Program-made: the position numbers and the translations under genes
In this document: in pieces, positions 24,759 to 36,154 of the stretch
Layout of the letters: every line of letters starts with the position of its first letter
Position numbering within the stretch: the first letter of the stretch is position 1
The notes under the pieces: generated by a model
Told to the model about the DNA's origin: nothing
The model's database searches: none
What the model saw: only the letters and a program-made list of their open reading frames with translations
Assembly (NCBI GenBank): GCA_023055425.1
Contig: JALGPY010000006.1
Span: 68,728,127 to 68,792,126 of the forward strand
Length of the DNA stretch: 64,000 nt
Direction: 5' to 3'
DNA from: Linanthus parryae
Lineage: Eukaryota > Streptophyta > Magnoliopsida > Ericales > Polemoniaceae

Positions 24759-26430
24759 ACAGGTCATAGAGCATAAACGTAGTTTATGTGTTACATTCTT
24801 GTTGTTTTACACCTTAATTTGTTGTTTATCGCGTAAAACAAGACAAATCAAGCATTGGATGCAATTTGTCAAAGAATTAATCATAACAAGACCCAATTAT
24901 TGCATTGGATGCATGAATTGGTGAGTTTGAGAAATTTTAGGATCTAAGATCTAGGGTTTGGGCATCCTTGGGGAAGAAGGAGTTCTCCCACAACAAGGAA
25001 ACAACCAAACTTGGGCTCCAAGCAAGGAGGTTGTTTTGGAAACAACCTCCACAAGGAAGGTTCGGCCCCTAGGGAGCCGCCCCCCTTGCTTGCCGCCCAA
25101 GCTTGGCGCCCTAAGGGGGCGGGCGGCCCTAACCCGCGGACCTAGCTTGCGGGTTTTGGGCCGGGCCGGCCCTAGGGCTTTATGGTTCACTTATTTGGGC
25201 CCGGGCAATTAGATTGTTGGGCCCATGGACCGTTTTAACCCTAGAAATCCTAAAATCAATTAAAATTGACCAAGCGCGTTAAAATTGGATTTTAACTGTT
25301 TATGTGCAAATCGCATGGTGATTGGATATGGCCTTAGGATGTGGTTTGATGTGGATGTTTAATTTTGTGGTTTGGTTTTACGGCCTGCGAGCTGATCAAT
25401 TAATTGTAATAATTAATTAGGGTTTTATGGCCTGCGTGCCATTTTTTTCTCAACTTGTGAGATTTATTTATTTAGTATAGATATTAGATAGTGCTAGATA
25501 AAGTAGATTGTTAGCCAAGATTGGAGAAAAGAAGCCCAAAGCCAAAGGAGCCACAAAAGATGGAGCATGGAGCATGGAGCACACCACATGACTATGAAGG
25601 ATGGACCAAAAGATCAAGACGCATGGAGATGTGTGTTTGTTTAGGGTTCATAGATAATTCCATTGGCTTGGAATTATCTTAGTCTAGAAAAGGCCATATC
25701 CACATCACGTTTAATTCCTGTTTTGTGGTTGTTTATTTATTGTCTTATTATTTGTGTGGTTGGTGTATGGATGATGCATGCAATTAGGATAATAAGATAA
25801 TTAGACAACCCGGATCTATTATTTGGAGTTGTGCCCAAACTCAAATAGATAGATTAGTTGATATTGATCAACAAAATAATTAAAATTGAATTGAAAATCC
25901 CTCAAATTTTAAAATATTGTGTTCTTGCCTTCTCGTTATTTAAACACTCATTATCATCATTATTTATCAAGTTCGTGCGTGCCAAAGCATGGCGACTTGG
26001 TTCATAATGATGGAATGCGATGGCACGTAACAATGTGCAATTGTTTAGATAAGAGGTTGAGCACAACTAGGCTATTAATTTGATTAAGAAACCTAGAGGC
26101 AATCAATTGGGATTATCCATATGGATGGATAAATAAGGAGTTATTTGCCCGGTTGAATCAAGAGTTGCATATGGGATGCAATTGGAATTGTTCCTACCTA
26201 AGAAGTAATCGAATTATGGGTGACTTGCCAAAGCAAGCTCATAAGGAGATGAAAAAGATGGATCTTGGCCCACTAGAAAATATAAGGATATTTTCCGCAT
26301 TAATATCTTGAGGGTTATTAATCCGTAGAAAAATAGTGGGAGCTATATTTAATAAACTAGCCATTATTAAATATAGTCAAAAATTCACAAATACTAAAAC
26401 TTGCGTATTTTCCTTTTTGTAGAATTCCAA
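24759..26430 (+). other. Copia-B untranslated leader
   Basis: About 1.7 kb without a plausible gene. It includes a GC-rich segment (about 25040-25170), unusual against the AT-rich surroundings, where frames are open on both strands only because stop codons are rare. Counterparts lie in Copia-A (46889-48526) and Copia-D (56092-57620), but the GC-rich part differs among them. Confidence 0.7.
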
Positions 26431-27129
26431 ATGGCTAACAACTCATCGAGTTCACAACATTCCCTACGATCTGTCCTTGAGAAGGACAAGCTCTCAGGAA
26501 CCAACTTTCTCGATTGGTACAGAAACTTGAGAATTGTTCTCAAGCAAGAGAAGAAGCTGTACGCAATAGAGGAGCAAGTTCCAGAAGGTCCAGAGAATCA
26601 GACACCTGCTGCCTTAAAGGCGTATCAAAAGCGTGTTGATGACGCTAATGATGCGGCCTGCCTAATGCTTTGCACCATGACCTCTGAGCTTCAGAAGCAA
26701 CATGAGAACATGAATGCTGTCGATATGATCGAACATCTAAAGCAGCTCTTCCAAGAGCAGGCGAGGGTAGAGAGGTATGAGGTCTCAAAGGCGCTGTTCA
26801 AATGTCATCTGGCAGAAGGGAACCCGGTGGGACCCCACGTACTCCGAATGATCGGGTACTTGGAGAATCTCGCCCGGCTTGGGTTCCCGGTCGGCCAAGA
26901 GTTGGCAACCGATCTCGTGTTGCAATCGTTGCCCGAGAGTTATGGACAGTTCATTATGAACTATAACATGAACGAGATCGTTAAACCACTGCCAGATTTG
27001 CTCAACATGTTGAGGACGGCTGAACAGAGCATCAACAAGGGTAAGGGCAAGGCCATTATGATGGTGCATAAAGGAAAGGGTAAAAAGTTTGCCTCTTCCT
27101 CCAAGGGCAAAGGCAAGTCAGTTGTTTAG
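26431..27129 (+). CDS. Copia-B gag (capsid), 232 aa up to a TAG
   Basis: Gag of the Copia UBN2/DUF4219 type, forming the virus-like particle. It begins MANNSSSSQHS, with the start set at the first ATG of the frame. Typical segments are LSGTNFLDWYRNLRIVLKQE, VERYEVSKALFKCHL and LGFPVGQELATDLVLQSLP. The C-terminus is lysine-rich (KGKGK repeats). The frame ends at TAG 27127-27129 but is otherwise continuous and in phase with pol downstream. In Copia-A the same codon is AAG, so the stop looks like a single mutation in a gag-pol polyprotein. Confidence 0.92.
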   Translation: MANNSSSSQHSLRSVLEKDKLSGTNFLDWYRNLRIVLKQEKKLYAIEEQVPEGPENQTPAALKAYQKRVDDANDAACLMLCTMTSELQKQHENMNAVDMIEHLKQLFQEQARVERYEVSKALFKCHLAEGNPVGPHVLRMIGYLENLARLGFPVGQELATDLVLQSLPESYGQFIMNYNMNEIVKPLPDLLNMLRTAEQSINKGKGKAIMMVHKGKGKKFASSSKGKGKSVV

Positions 27130-30100
27130 TCCAAGGAACAAGCCCTTAAGCCTGTTGGTGGGATTGCCAAGGTCGTGACTAAGGGTGAATGTCACTACTG
27201 TAGTCAACCAGGACACTGGAGGAGGAACTGCCCAAAATATCTGGAGGACAAGCGGCTTGGAATAGTGATTCCACCACCACCAGGTATTTTTGTTGTAGAT
27301 GTCAATTTAACTGTCTCTACATCATGGGTATTAGATACTGGATGTGGATCTCATATTTGTCGAAATATGCAGGATCTAAAGAGAAGTAAAAGATTGGCTA
27401 AAGGGGAGGTAGATCTGCGCGTTGGGAATGGAGCAAAGGTTGCTGCGTTGGCCATAGGCGTTTGCGAGCTATCTCTGCCTTCAGGATTAGTTTTAGAATT
27501 AAATAATTGCTATTTTGTGCCTGCTATGAGCAGAAACATTATTTCTATTTCTTGTTTGGACAAGGAAGGTTTTATTATTTCAATAAAGAACAATTGTTGT
27601 TCCTTTTATTTGAATAATATTCACTATTTTAGTGCGCAATTATTTAATGGACTTTATGTCCTTGATCTAAGTAATCCTGTCTACAACATTAATGCCAAGC
27701 GGATTAAAATAAATGATTTAAATCCTGCTTATTTATGGCATTGTCGTTTAGGCCACATAAATGAGAAACGTGTATCTAGACTCCATAAGGATGGATTGCT
27801 AGACTCATTTGATTTTGAATCATATGAGACATGTGAGGCTTGTCTATTGGGAAAAATGACAAAGTCCCCTTTCAATAAGAAAGGTGAGAGGACTTGTGAG
27901 CAATTGGCACTCATACATACCGATGTGTGTGGGCCATTTGCCACGCCTGCCAGGGGTGGTTATGTCTACTTCATTACGTTTACTGATGATTACAGTAGAT
28001 ATGGATTTGTGTACCTTATGAGGGCAAAATCCGAATCCTTTGAAGTGTTCAAGGAATTCAAGAATGAAGTAGAGAAGCAACTTGGCAAAAGTATCAAGGC
28101 TCTACGATCGGATCGTGGAGGAGAATACTTGAGCCAAGAGTTTGACGACTATCTTAGAGAGTGTGGGATCGTGTCCCAACTCACTCCACCCGGAACGCCA
28201 CAATGGAATGGCGTGTCCGAGAGGAGGAATCGAACCCTATTGGATATGGTTCGGTCTATGATGTGTCAAACCAATCTTCCATTATCGTTTTGGGGCTACG
28301 CTCTATTAAGTGCAGCTTTTACCATTAACCGTGTTCCATCTAAATCAGTCATGAAGACACCATATGAGATGTGGAGTGGGAGGCGTCCCACACTGTCGTT
28401 CATGAGGATTTGGGGCTGCGATGTCTATGTAAAACGTTTACAATCAGACAAGCTAGGGCCTAAATCGGATAAGTGTAAATTTGTGGGGTACCCTAAGGAA
28501 ACTAAGGGATACTATTTCTACAATCCAACCGAGAACAAAGTGTTTGTTGCTCGGACCGGCGTGTTTCTAGAAAGAGAGTTTGTCTCTAAAGAAGCAAGTG
28601 GGAGGAATGTAGAACTTGAAGAAGTTCAAGAACCACAAATCACAGAACCGATTATGGAACATGAACAGGAATCAGAAGCAGTTGTGGATCCACCTGTTCA
28701 GGTAACACAAGAGCTTCGTAGATCTAGTAGAGTGCGCCAGGAACCCGAGAGGTACGGACTTCTCGTAACTGATTCCGGTGACACGATGCTCATAGATGAT
28801 GAGCCTACTACCTATGAGGAGGCCATGAATGGCCCAGACTCGCAGAAGTGGCTTGAGGCCATGAGATCCGAGATGGAATCCATGTATACCAACAAAGTAT
28901 GGACTTTGGTGGAACCACCTGATGGGGCGCGGCCCATAGGGTGCAAGTGGGTCTTCAAGAAGAAGATCGACATGGATGGTAATGTGATTACCTATAAGGG
29001 CCGATTGGTGGCTAAAGGATTCAGACAGATTCATGGTATTGACTATGATGAAGCCTTTTCACCAGTCGCTATGACCAAATCCATCCGAATCCTACTTGCA
29101 ATTGCAGCATACTACGACTATGAGATTTGGCAGATGGATGTCAAAACAGCATTCCTTTATGGGAATCTCCTCGAGGACGTGTATATGATACAGCCGGAGG
29201 GTTTTGAGGATCCAAAGCAAGCCAACAAAGTCTGTAAACTGCAACGATCCATTTATGGATTGAAGCAAGCTTCTAGGAGTTGGAATCGACGTTTTGATGA
29301 AGTGGTCAAAGAGTTTGGCTTCATCAGAAACGAAGATGAGTCTTGTGTCTACAAGAAGGTTAGTGGGAGCTCTGTAGCTTTTCTGGTCTTGTATGTGGAT
29401 GACATACTGCTCATTGGAAACGACATTCCCATGCTGCAATCTGTGAAAGATTGGCTAGGAAAGTGTTTCTCAATGAAGGACTTAGGGGAAGCAGCCTATA
29501 TACTCGGTATAAAGATCTATAGAGATAGATCTAAGAGGTTGCTAGGCCTAAGTCAAAGTACATATATTGACAAGGTGTTGAAACGGTTCAACATGCAAGA
29601 TTCCAAGAAGGGATTCTTGCCCATGTCACATGGAATCACTCTTTCGAAGAGTGGTTGTCCTTCCAATGAGATTGAGAAGGAACGCATGAGTAGGATTCCC
29701 TATGCCTCGGCCATAGGATCCATCATGTACGCCATGTTATGTACTAGACCAGATGTGTCATATGCCTTGAGTATGACAAGCAGATACCAATCCAATCCGG
29801 GTGAGAGTCACTGGATTGCTGTCAAGAACATCCTAAAGTACTTGAGAAGAACTAAGGATGCTTTCTTGATGTTTGGCGGTGAGGAAGAGTTGCGTGTAAG
29901 GGGTTACACTGATGCAAGCTTCCAAACCGATAGAGATGACTTTAGATCACAGTCGGGATATGTGTTTTGCCTGAATGGAGCAGCGGTGAGCTGGAAGAGT
30001 TCCAAGCAAGAGACGGTAGCTGATTCTACAACAGAGGCTGAGTACATTGCTGCAAATGGCGCAGCAAAGGAGGCTGTTTGGATCAGAAAGTTTGTTTCTG

Positions 30101-30381
30101 AACTTGGTGTGGTCCCTAGCATTGCGGATCCAGTGGAGTTGTTCTGTGACAACACTGGGGCGATCGCGCAATCAAAGGAACCCAGGTCGCACCAGAAGTC
30201 CAAACACGTGCTCAGGAAGTTTCATCTGATTCGAGATATTATCGATAGAGGAGACGTTCGGATATGCAAGATTCCTACAGATGATAATCTGTCAGACCCG
30301 CTTACGAAGCCTCTCACGCAGTGGAAGCATGAAGGGCACACTAGGAGTATGGGCATACGAGATGCGCCAGATTGGCTCTAG
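27130..30381 (+). CDS. Copia-B pol: nucleocapsid knuckle, protease, integrase, RT, RNase H
   Basis: Open to TAG 30379-30381, in the gag frame; no ATG suits it, as expected for the rest of a polyprotein. Numbering residues from the GTG at 27175: zinc knuckle C6-C9-H14-C19; aspartic protease DTG at 54-56; integrase HHCC at H189, H194, C220, C223 and catalytic D250, D313, E349; RT with YVDD at 740-743; RNase H with D913, E954 and D992. All key residues are present and no frameshift was found. The Copia order (integrase before RT) is clear. Antisense frames in this interval are shadows. Confidence 0.95.
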   Translation, partial: SKEQALKPVGGIAKVVTKGECHYCSQPGHWRRNCPKYLEDKRLGIVIPPPPGIFVVDVNLTVSTSWVLDTGCGSHICRNMQDLKRSKRLAKGEVDLRVGNGAKVAALAIGVCELSLPSGLVLELNNCYFVPAMSRNIISISCLDKEGFIISIKNNCCSFYLNNIHYFSAQLFNGLYVLDLSNPVYNINAKRIKINDLNPAYLWHCRLGHINEKRVSRLHKDGLLDSFDFESYETCEACLLGKMTKSPFNKKGERTCEQLALIHTDVCGPFATPARGGYVYFITFTDDYSRYGFVYLMRAKSESFEVFKEFKNEVEKQLGKSIKALRSDRGGEYLSQEFDDYLRECGIVSQLTPPGTPQWNGVSERRNRTLLDMVRSMMCQTNLPLSFWGYALLSAAFTINRVPSKSVMKTPYEMWSGRRPTLSFMRIWGCDVYVKRLQSDKLGPKSDKCKFVGYPKETKGYYFYNPTENKVFVARTGVFLEREFVSKEASGRNVELEEVQEPQITEPIMEHEQESEAVVDPPVQVTQELRRSSRVRQEPERYGLLVTDSGDTMLIDDEPTTYEEAMNGPDSQKWLEAMRSEMESMYTNKVWTLVEPPDGARPIGCKWVFKKKIDMDGNVITYKGRLVAKGFRQIHGIDYDEAFSPVAMTKSIRILLAIAAYYDYEIWQMDVKTAFLYGNLLEDVYMIQPEGFEDPKQANKVCKLQRSIYGLKQASRSWNRRFDEVVKEFGFIRNEDESCVYKKVSGSSVAFLVLYVDDILLIGNDIPMLQSVKDWLGKCFSMKDLGEAAYILGIKIYRDRSKRLLGLSQSTYIDKVLKRFNMQDSKKGFLPMSHGITLSKSGCPSNEIEKERMSRIPYASAIGSIMYAMLCTRPDVSYALSMTSRYQSNPGESHWIAVKNILKYLRRTKDAFLMFGGEEELRVRGYTDASFQTDRDDFRSQSGYVFCLNGAAVSWKSSKQETVADSTTEAEYIAANGAAKEAVWIRKFVSELGVVPSIADPVELFCDNTGAIAQSKEPRSHQKSKHVLRKFHLIRDIIDRGDVRICKIPTDDNLSDPLTKPLTQWKHEGHTRSMGIRDAPDWL

Positions 30382-30395
30382 TGCAAGTGGGAGAC
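30382..30395 (+). other. Copia-B polypurine tract
   Basis: TGCAAGTGGGAGAC sits directly before the 3' LTR; the AAGTGGGAGA core is the usual plus-strand primer in this Copia family. The inverse occurs in Copia-A at 32314-32327. Confidence 0.8.
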
Positions 30396-31825
30396 TGTTG
30401 GAATAGATGCCCTAGAGGCAATCTAGTTTAGTATGAATTTGTAATTGGCTAGAAATTCATTTATTATTTATTGGATATTTAATATAATGAAGTCCTTAGA
30501 TTTACAATTGTGTTGTTTATCTTAAATATCCCTAGTCAAGTATAATGATTAAATGGGACAATCATCTATAGACTAGTATGGGGTTGGATTGATATGGAGA
30601 TATCACGATCCAACACATAGGTGTGCATTACGGAATGTTGCACTGGATTGACCCATTACCGAGAAGGCTACATACACGTTATGTTGAGTCACAAGTGCTT
30701 CTCGGGTACAATGGTATTGTCATCCTTAGACTTGAAGTCACTAGATATTCTAGTTGTGGATCATTGTGATCTTGGTAGCGTTAAACGCTACACCGTAACT
30801 GGGTAGTTATAAAGGCGTGTACTGGATACAATGAGAAGCAAGCTTAGAGATCGTAGTGGAAGTAGAGAGGATTTGCCCCTCCCACATAACGGGAGCAAAT
30901 ATCCAAGGCCACTCGAGGATAGTGCTTATAGAATGTCTGGCCAGACTCAAATAAATCAATATATGAGATATTGATGTTATTTGCACGAATAAGGCTATTC
31001 CATGGATCGAGAAACTAGGGATTGGATATACGAGTGTGACTTGTATGTCTCGTGTCCAATCCGGATATGGAGGCAAAGGGATGAGACAATTACTTGTACA
31101 AGGTTGTCTAGATGACTATTCTGTTAGTTGGCTAGAATGGATGTTTTGCTAGAAACCGCTCCATATTAGCAAATAGTTGCTACCAACTAGATAGAACCTA
31201 TGGGGTCACACGCTATATAGAGTTGTACTAGATTGTGGAATTAATTAATTGGATTAATTAATTAGAAGGATCACTTTGCAAACCCTTGCAAAGTTAGTAG
31301 GGACTAATTTGCAAGGAAGGGACTAAATTGAATTCTAGTAGGACTAGAATAAGTCCTTTAGGTAGTTAACAAGGAGTTGTTGGACTATATAAAGGACCCT
31401 CCTCCTTCCTTCCCTACACACTTTATGCTCTAGAGAGAACATAACAAGAGTAGGAGAGAACAAAGGAGAGAGAGAGCAAGCCACAAAGAGGGACGCCGCC
31501 CCCTTTGCCGCCGCCCCTTGTCCTGACGCCACAAGGGTGCCGAACCCCTTTTGGTGTCTCGTTTTGCGTGATTTCTTCACCCTCCTTTCAATCCGGGCTA
31601 GCACCAAGGTGATTGGAGATCTAGGAACAACTCTAGGCGTGGATCAACTATAGAGAACGTGACACTATTCGCGTTTGAAGTCATCAAGGAGAACCCAAAG
31701 GTGTGTTTATGATTTCTTACCTTCACTATCGTTATGCATCTAGACTTGTGATCCTTGAAGGGTTTTGCATGGTTGTTTGTTTGATTATGCTTCCGTTTGC
31801 GCGATCCATGAATCAAAACCCTACA
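30396..31825 (+). repeat. Copia-B 3' LTR
   Basis: 1430 bp, TGTTGGAATAG to CCCTACA. Differences from the 5' LTR seen by eye include bases near 30860, 31122, 31522 (with a one-base indel), 31549 and 31758. Confidence 0.95.
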
Positions 31826-31830
31826 GGACA

Positions 31831-32313
31831 AACTCTATCTACGTCTACTACGATTTCTAGGGTTGCTTCTTATTGTATCCGGTACACGCCTTTATAGCTA
31901 CCCAGTTACGGTGTAGCGTTTGACGCTACCAAAATCACAATAATCCACAACTAGACAATCTAGTGACTTCAAGTCTAAGGATGAAAATACCGTTGTCACC
32001 ACGAGAAGCGCTTGTGACTTCACATAACATGTATGTAGCCTTCTCGGAGATGGGTCAATCCAGTGCGCCATTACCCTTAATGCACACCCATGTGTTGGAT
32101 CATGATATCTCCATATCAATCCAACCCCATACTAGTCTATAGATGATTGTCCTATTAATCATTATATTGGACTAGGGATATTTAAGATAAACAACACTAT
32201 TGTAAATCTAAGGACTTCATTATATTAAATATCCAATAAATAATACAATGAATGTTCTAGCCAAAAAAAAGTTCATACTAAACTAGATTGCCTCTAGGGA
32301 ATCTATTCCAACA
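31831..32313 (-). repeat. Copia-A 3' LTR, inner fragment
   Basis: Continuation of the LTR cut at 23313. It matches 49466-49943 of the other Copia-A LTR and ends CTATTCCAACA at 32313. The joined LTR is about 1428 bp against 1403 bp for the other copy. Confidence 0.92.
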
Positions 32314-32327
32314 GTCTCCCACTTGCA

Positions 32328-35300
32328 CTAGAGCCAATCTGATGCATCCCGTATGCCAATGCTCCTAGTGTGCCCTTCATGCTTCCACTGAACAAGCGGC
32401 TTTGTAAGTGGATCTGACAGATTCTCATCTGTAGGAATCTTGCATATCCGAACGTCTCCTCTATCGATAATATCTCGAATAAGATGAAACTTCCTGAGCA
32501 CATGTTTGGATTTCTGGTGTGATCGTTGCTCCTTTGATTGCGCGATCGCTCCAGTGTTGTCATAGTACAACTCTACAGGATCCGCAATGCTAGGAACCAC
32601 ACCAAGCTCATAAACAAATTTTCTGATCCAAACAGCTTCCCTTTCTGCTCCATTTGCAGCAATGTACTCAGCATCTGTTGTAGAATCAGCCACCGTCTCT
32701 TGCTTGGAACTCTTCCAGCTCACCGTTGCTCCATTCAGGCAAAAAACATATCCCTATTGTGATCTGAAATCATCTCTGTCGGTTTGGAAGCTTGCATCTG
32801 TGTAAACTCTTACACACAACTCTTCCTCTCCCCCAAATATCAAGAAAGCATCCTTAGTTCTTCTCAAGTACTTTAGGATGTTCTTGACTGCAATCCAGTG
32901 ACTCTCACCCGGATTGGATTGGTATTTGCTTGTCATACTCAAGGCATATGACACATCTGGTCTAGTACACAACATGGCGTACATGATAGATTCTATGGCC
33001 AAGTTATAGGGAATTCTACTCATGCGTTCCTTCTCAATCTCATTGGAAGGAAAACCACTCTTCGAAAGAGTGATTCCATGAGACATGGGCAAGAATCCCT
33101 TCTTGGAATCTTGCATGTTGAACCGTTTCAACACCTTGTCAATATATGTACTTTGACTTAGGCCTAGCAATATTTTAGATCTATCTCTATAGATCTTTTT
33201 ACCAAGTATATAGGCTGCTTCCCCTAAGTCTTTCATTGAGAAACACTTTCCTAGCCAATCTTTAACAGATTGCAGCATGGGAAAATTGTTTCCAATGAGT
33301 AGTATGTCATCTACATACAAGACCAGAAAAGCTATAGAGCTCCCACTAACCTTCTTGTAGACACAAGACTTATCTTCGTTTCTGATGAAGGCAAACTCTT
33401 TGACTACTTCATCAAAATGTCGATTCCAACTCCTAAAATCTAGCTTCAATTCATAAATGGATCATTGCAGTTTACAGACTTGATTGGCTTGCTTTAAATC
33501 TTCAACAACCTTCGGCTGTATCATATACACGTCCTCGATGAGATTCCCATAGAGGAATGCTGTTTTGACATCCATATGCCAAATCTCATAGTCGTAGTAT
33601 GCTGCAATGGCAAGTAGGATTCAGATGGATTTGGTCATAGCGACTGGTGAAAAGGTTTCATCATAGTCAATACCATGAACATGTCTGAATCCTTTAGCCA
33701 CCAATCGGCCCTTATAGGTAATCACATTACAATCCATGTCGATATTCTTCTTGAAGACCCACTTGCACCCTATGGGCCGTGCCCCTTCGGGTGGTTCCAC
33801 CAAAGTCCATACTTTGTTGGTATACATGGATTCCATCTCGGATCTCATGGCTTCAAGACACTTCTGAGAGTCTAGCTCTTTATGGCCTCTTCATAGGTAG
33901 TAGGCTCATCATCTATGAGAATTGTGTCACCACAGTCTGTCACGAGAAGTTCATACCTCTCGGGTTCCTGGCACACTCTACTAGATCTACGAAGCTCTTG
34001 TGTAACTTGAACAGGTTGTTCCACAACCTCTTGTGATTCCTGTTCATGTTCCATGGTTGGTTAAGTGATTTGTGGTTCTTGAATTTCTTCAAGTTCTACA
34101 GTCCTCCCACTTGATTCTTTAGAGACAAACTCACTTTCTAGAAACACGCCGGACCGAGCAACAAACACTTTGTTCTCGGTTGGATTGTAGAAGTAGTAAC
34201 CCTTAGTTTCCTTAGGGTACCCCACAAATTTACACTTATCCGAATTTGGACCTAGCTTGTCTAATTGTAAACGCTTTACATAGACATCGCAGCCCCAAAT
34301 CTTCATGAACGACAGTGTGGGACGCCTCCCACTCCACATTTCATGTGGTATCTTCATGACTGATTTAGATGGAACACGATTAATGGTGAAAGCTGCACTT
34401 AATAGAGCATATACCCAAAATGATAATGGAAGATCGGTTTGACACATCATAGATCGAACCATATCCAATAGGGTTCGATTCCTCCTCTCGGACACGCCAT
34501 TCCATTGTGGCGTTCCGGGTGGAGTGAGTTGGGACACTATTCCACACTATCTAAGATAGTCGTCAAACTCTTGGCTCAAGTATTCTCCTCCACGATACGA
34601 TCGTAGAGCCTTGATACTCTTGCCAAATTGCTTCTCTACTTCACTCTTGAATTCTTTTGAACCTGTCAAAGGATTCAGATTTGTCCATCATAAGGTATAT
34701 AAATCCATATCTACTGAAATCATCAGTAAATGTGATGAAGTAGACGTAACCACCCCTGGCAGGCGCGGCAAATGGCCCACACACATCAGTATGTATGAGC
34801 GCCAATTGCTCACTAGTCCTTTCACCTTTGTTATTGAAAGGGGACTTTGTCATTTTTCCCAATAAACAAGCCTCACATGTCTCATCATCAAAATCAAATG
34901 AGTCTAGAAATCCATCCTTATGGAGTCTGGATACACGTTTCTCGTTTATGTGGCCTAAACGACAGTGGAATAAGTAAGCAGGATTTAAATCATTTATTTT
35001 AATCCTCTTAGTATTAATGTTGTAGTCAGGATTGCTTAGATCAAGGACATTAGTCCATTAAATAATTGCGCACTACAATAGTGAATATTATTAAAATAAA
35101 TTGAACCACAATTGTTCTTTATTGAAATAATAAAACGTTCCTTGTCCAAACAAGAAATAGAAATAATGTTTCTGCTCATAGCAGGCACAAAATAACAATT
35201 ATTTAATTCTAAAACTAATCCTGAAGGCACAGACAGCTTGCACACGCCCACGGCCAATGCAGCAACTTTTGCTCCATTCCCAACGCGCATGTCTATCTCT

Positions 35301-36149
35301 CCTTTAGCCAATCTTCTACTTCTCTTTTGATCTTGCACATTTCGACAAATGTGAGATCCACATCCAGTATCCAATACCCACGATGTAGAGATAGTTAAAT
35401 TGACATCTACAACAAAAATAACTGGTGGTGGTGGGATCACTATTCCAAGCCTCTTGTCCTCCAGATATTTTGGGTAGTTCCTCCTCCAGTGTCCAGGCTG
35501 ACTGCAGTAGTGACACTCACCTTTAGTCACACCTTTGGATGCCACCAACAGGCTTAAGGACAGGTTCCTTGGACTTTGCAACTGACTTGCTTTTGCCCTT
35601 GGAGGATGAGGCAAACCTTTTGCCCTTTCCTTTCTGCACCATCATAATGGCCGTGCCCTTACCCTTGTTTATGCTTTGTTCAGCTGTCCTCAACATATTG
35701 AGTAAATCTGGCAGTGGTTTCACGATCTCGTTCATGTTATAGTTCATAATGAACTGTCCATAACTCTCAGGAAACGATTGCAGCACGAGATCGGTGGCCA
35801 ACTCTTGGCCAACCAGAAACCCTAGTCGTGCGAGATTCTCCAAGTACCCGATCATACGGAGTACGTGAGGTCCCACAGGGTTTCCTTCAGCCATATGACA
35901 TTTGAACAATGACTTAGAGACCTCATACCTCTCAACCCTTGCCTGCTCTTGGAAGAACTGCTTTAAGTGTTCGATCATATCGACAACATTCATGTTCTCG
36001 TGTTGCTTCTCAAGCCCATAGGTCATGGTGCATAGCATAAGGCAGGCCGCATCATTAGCGTCATCTACACGCTTCTGATACGCCTTTAGGGCTGTAGGAG
36101 TATTGTTCTCTGGACCTGCTGGAACTTGCTCCTCTATTGCGTACAGTTT
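32328..36149 (-). pseudogene. Copia-A pol and most of gag, frameshifted
   Basis: On the minus strand from right to left: gag (36149-35523, ending in a KGKGK-rich tail), zinc knuckle CHYCSQPGHWRRNY, in which the last Cys is Tyr, protease DTGC (about 35376), integrase (34862-34061), RT with YVDDILLIG (about 33305), and RNase H with TTDAEYIA (about 32670). It is closely related to Copia-B pol but broken: a frameshift at about 35530 between gag and the knuckle, another near 35045, stops near 34540 and 33615, and a further break near 33450. It cannot supply a working polyprotein. Confidence 0.9.
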
Positions 36150-36154
36150 CTTCT
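36150..36154. repeat. TSD of Sire-C, left copy (CTTCT)
   Basis: CTTCT is repeated at 46766-46770. Joining 36149 to 46766 restores the gag frame of Copia-A (VLKQEKKLY on the minus strand, as in Copia-B). Confidence 0.92.

Larger units (their letters stand above)
23314..31825 (+). mobile_element. Copia-B: young, nearly intact Copia LTR retrotransposon
   Basis: 8512 bp, flanked by TSD GGACA (23309-23313 and 31826-31830), inserted in the 3' LTR of Copia-A. LTRs are 1431 and 1430 bp with about five substitutions and a one-base indel by eye. Order: LTR, primer-binding site, 1.7-kb leader, gag, pol (protease, integrase, RT, RNase H), polypurine tract, LTR. This is Copia order, with integrase before RT. 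It belongs to the same family as Copia-A and, more distantly, Copia-D. Confidence 0.95.

Noticed and set aside
24951..25212. Overlapping frames on both strands in a GC-rich segment
   Set aside because: High GC makes stops rare; the segment is the untranslated leader of Copia-B.
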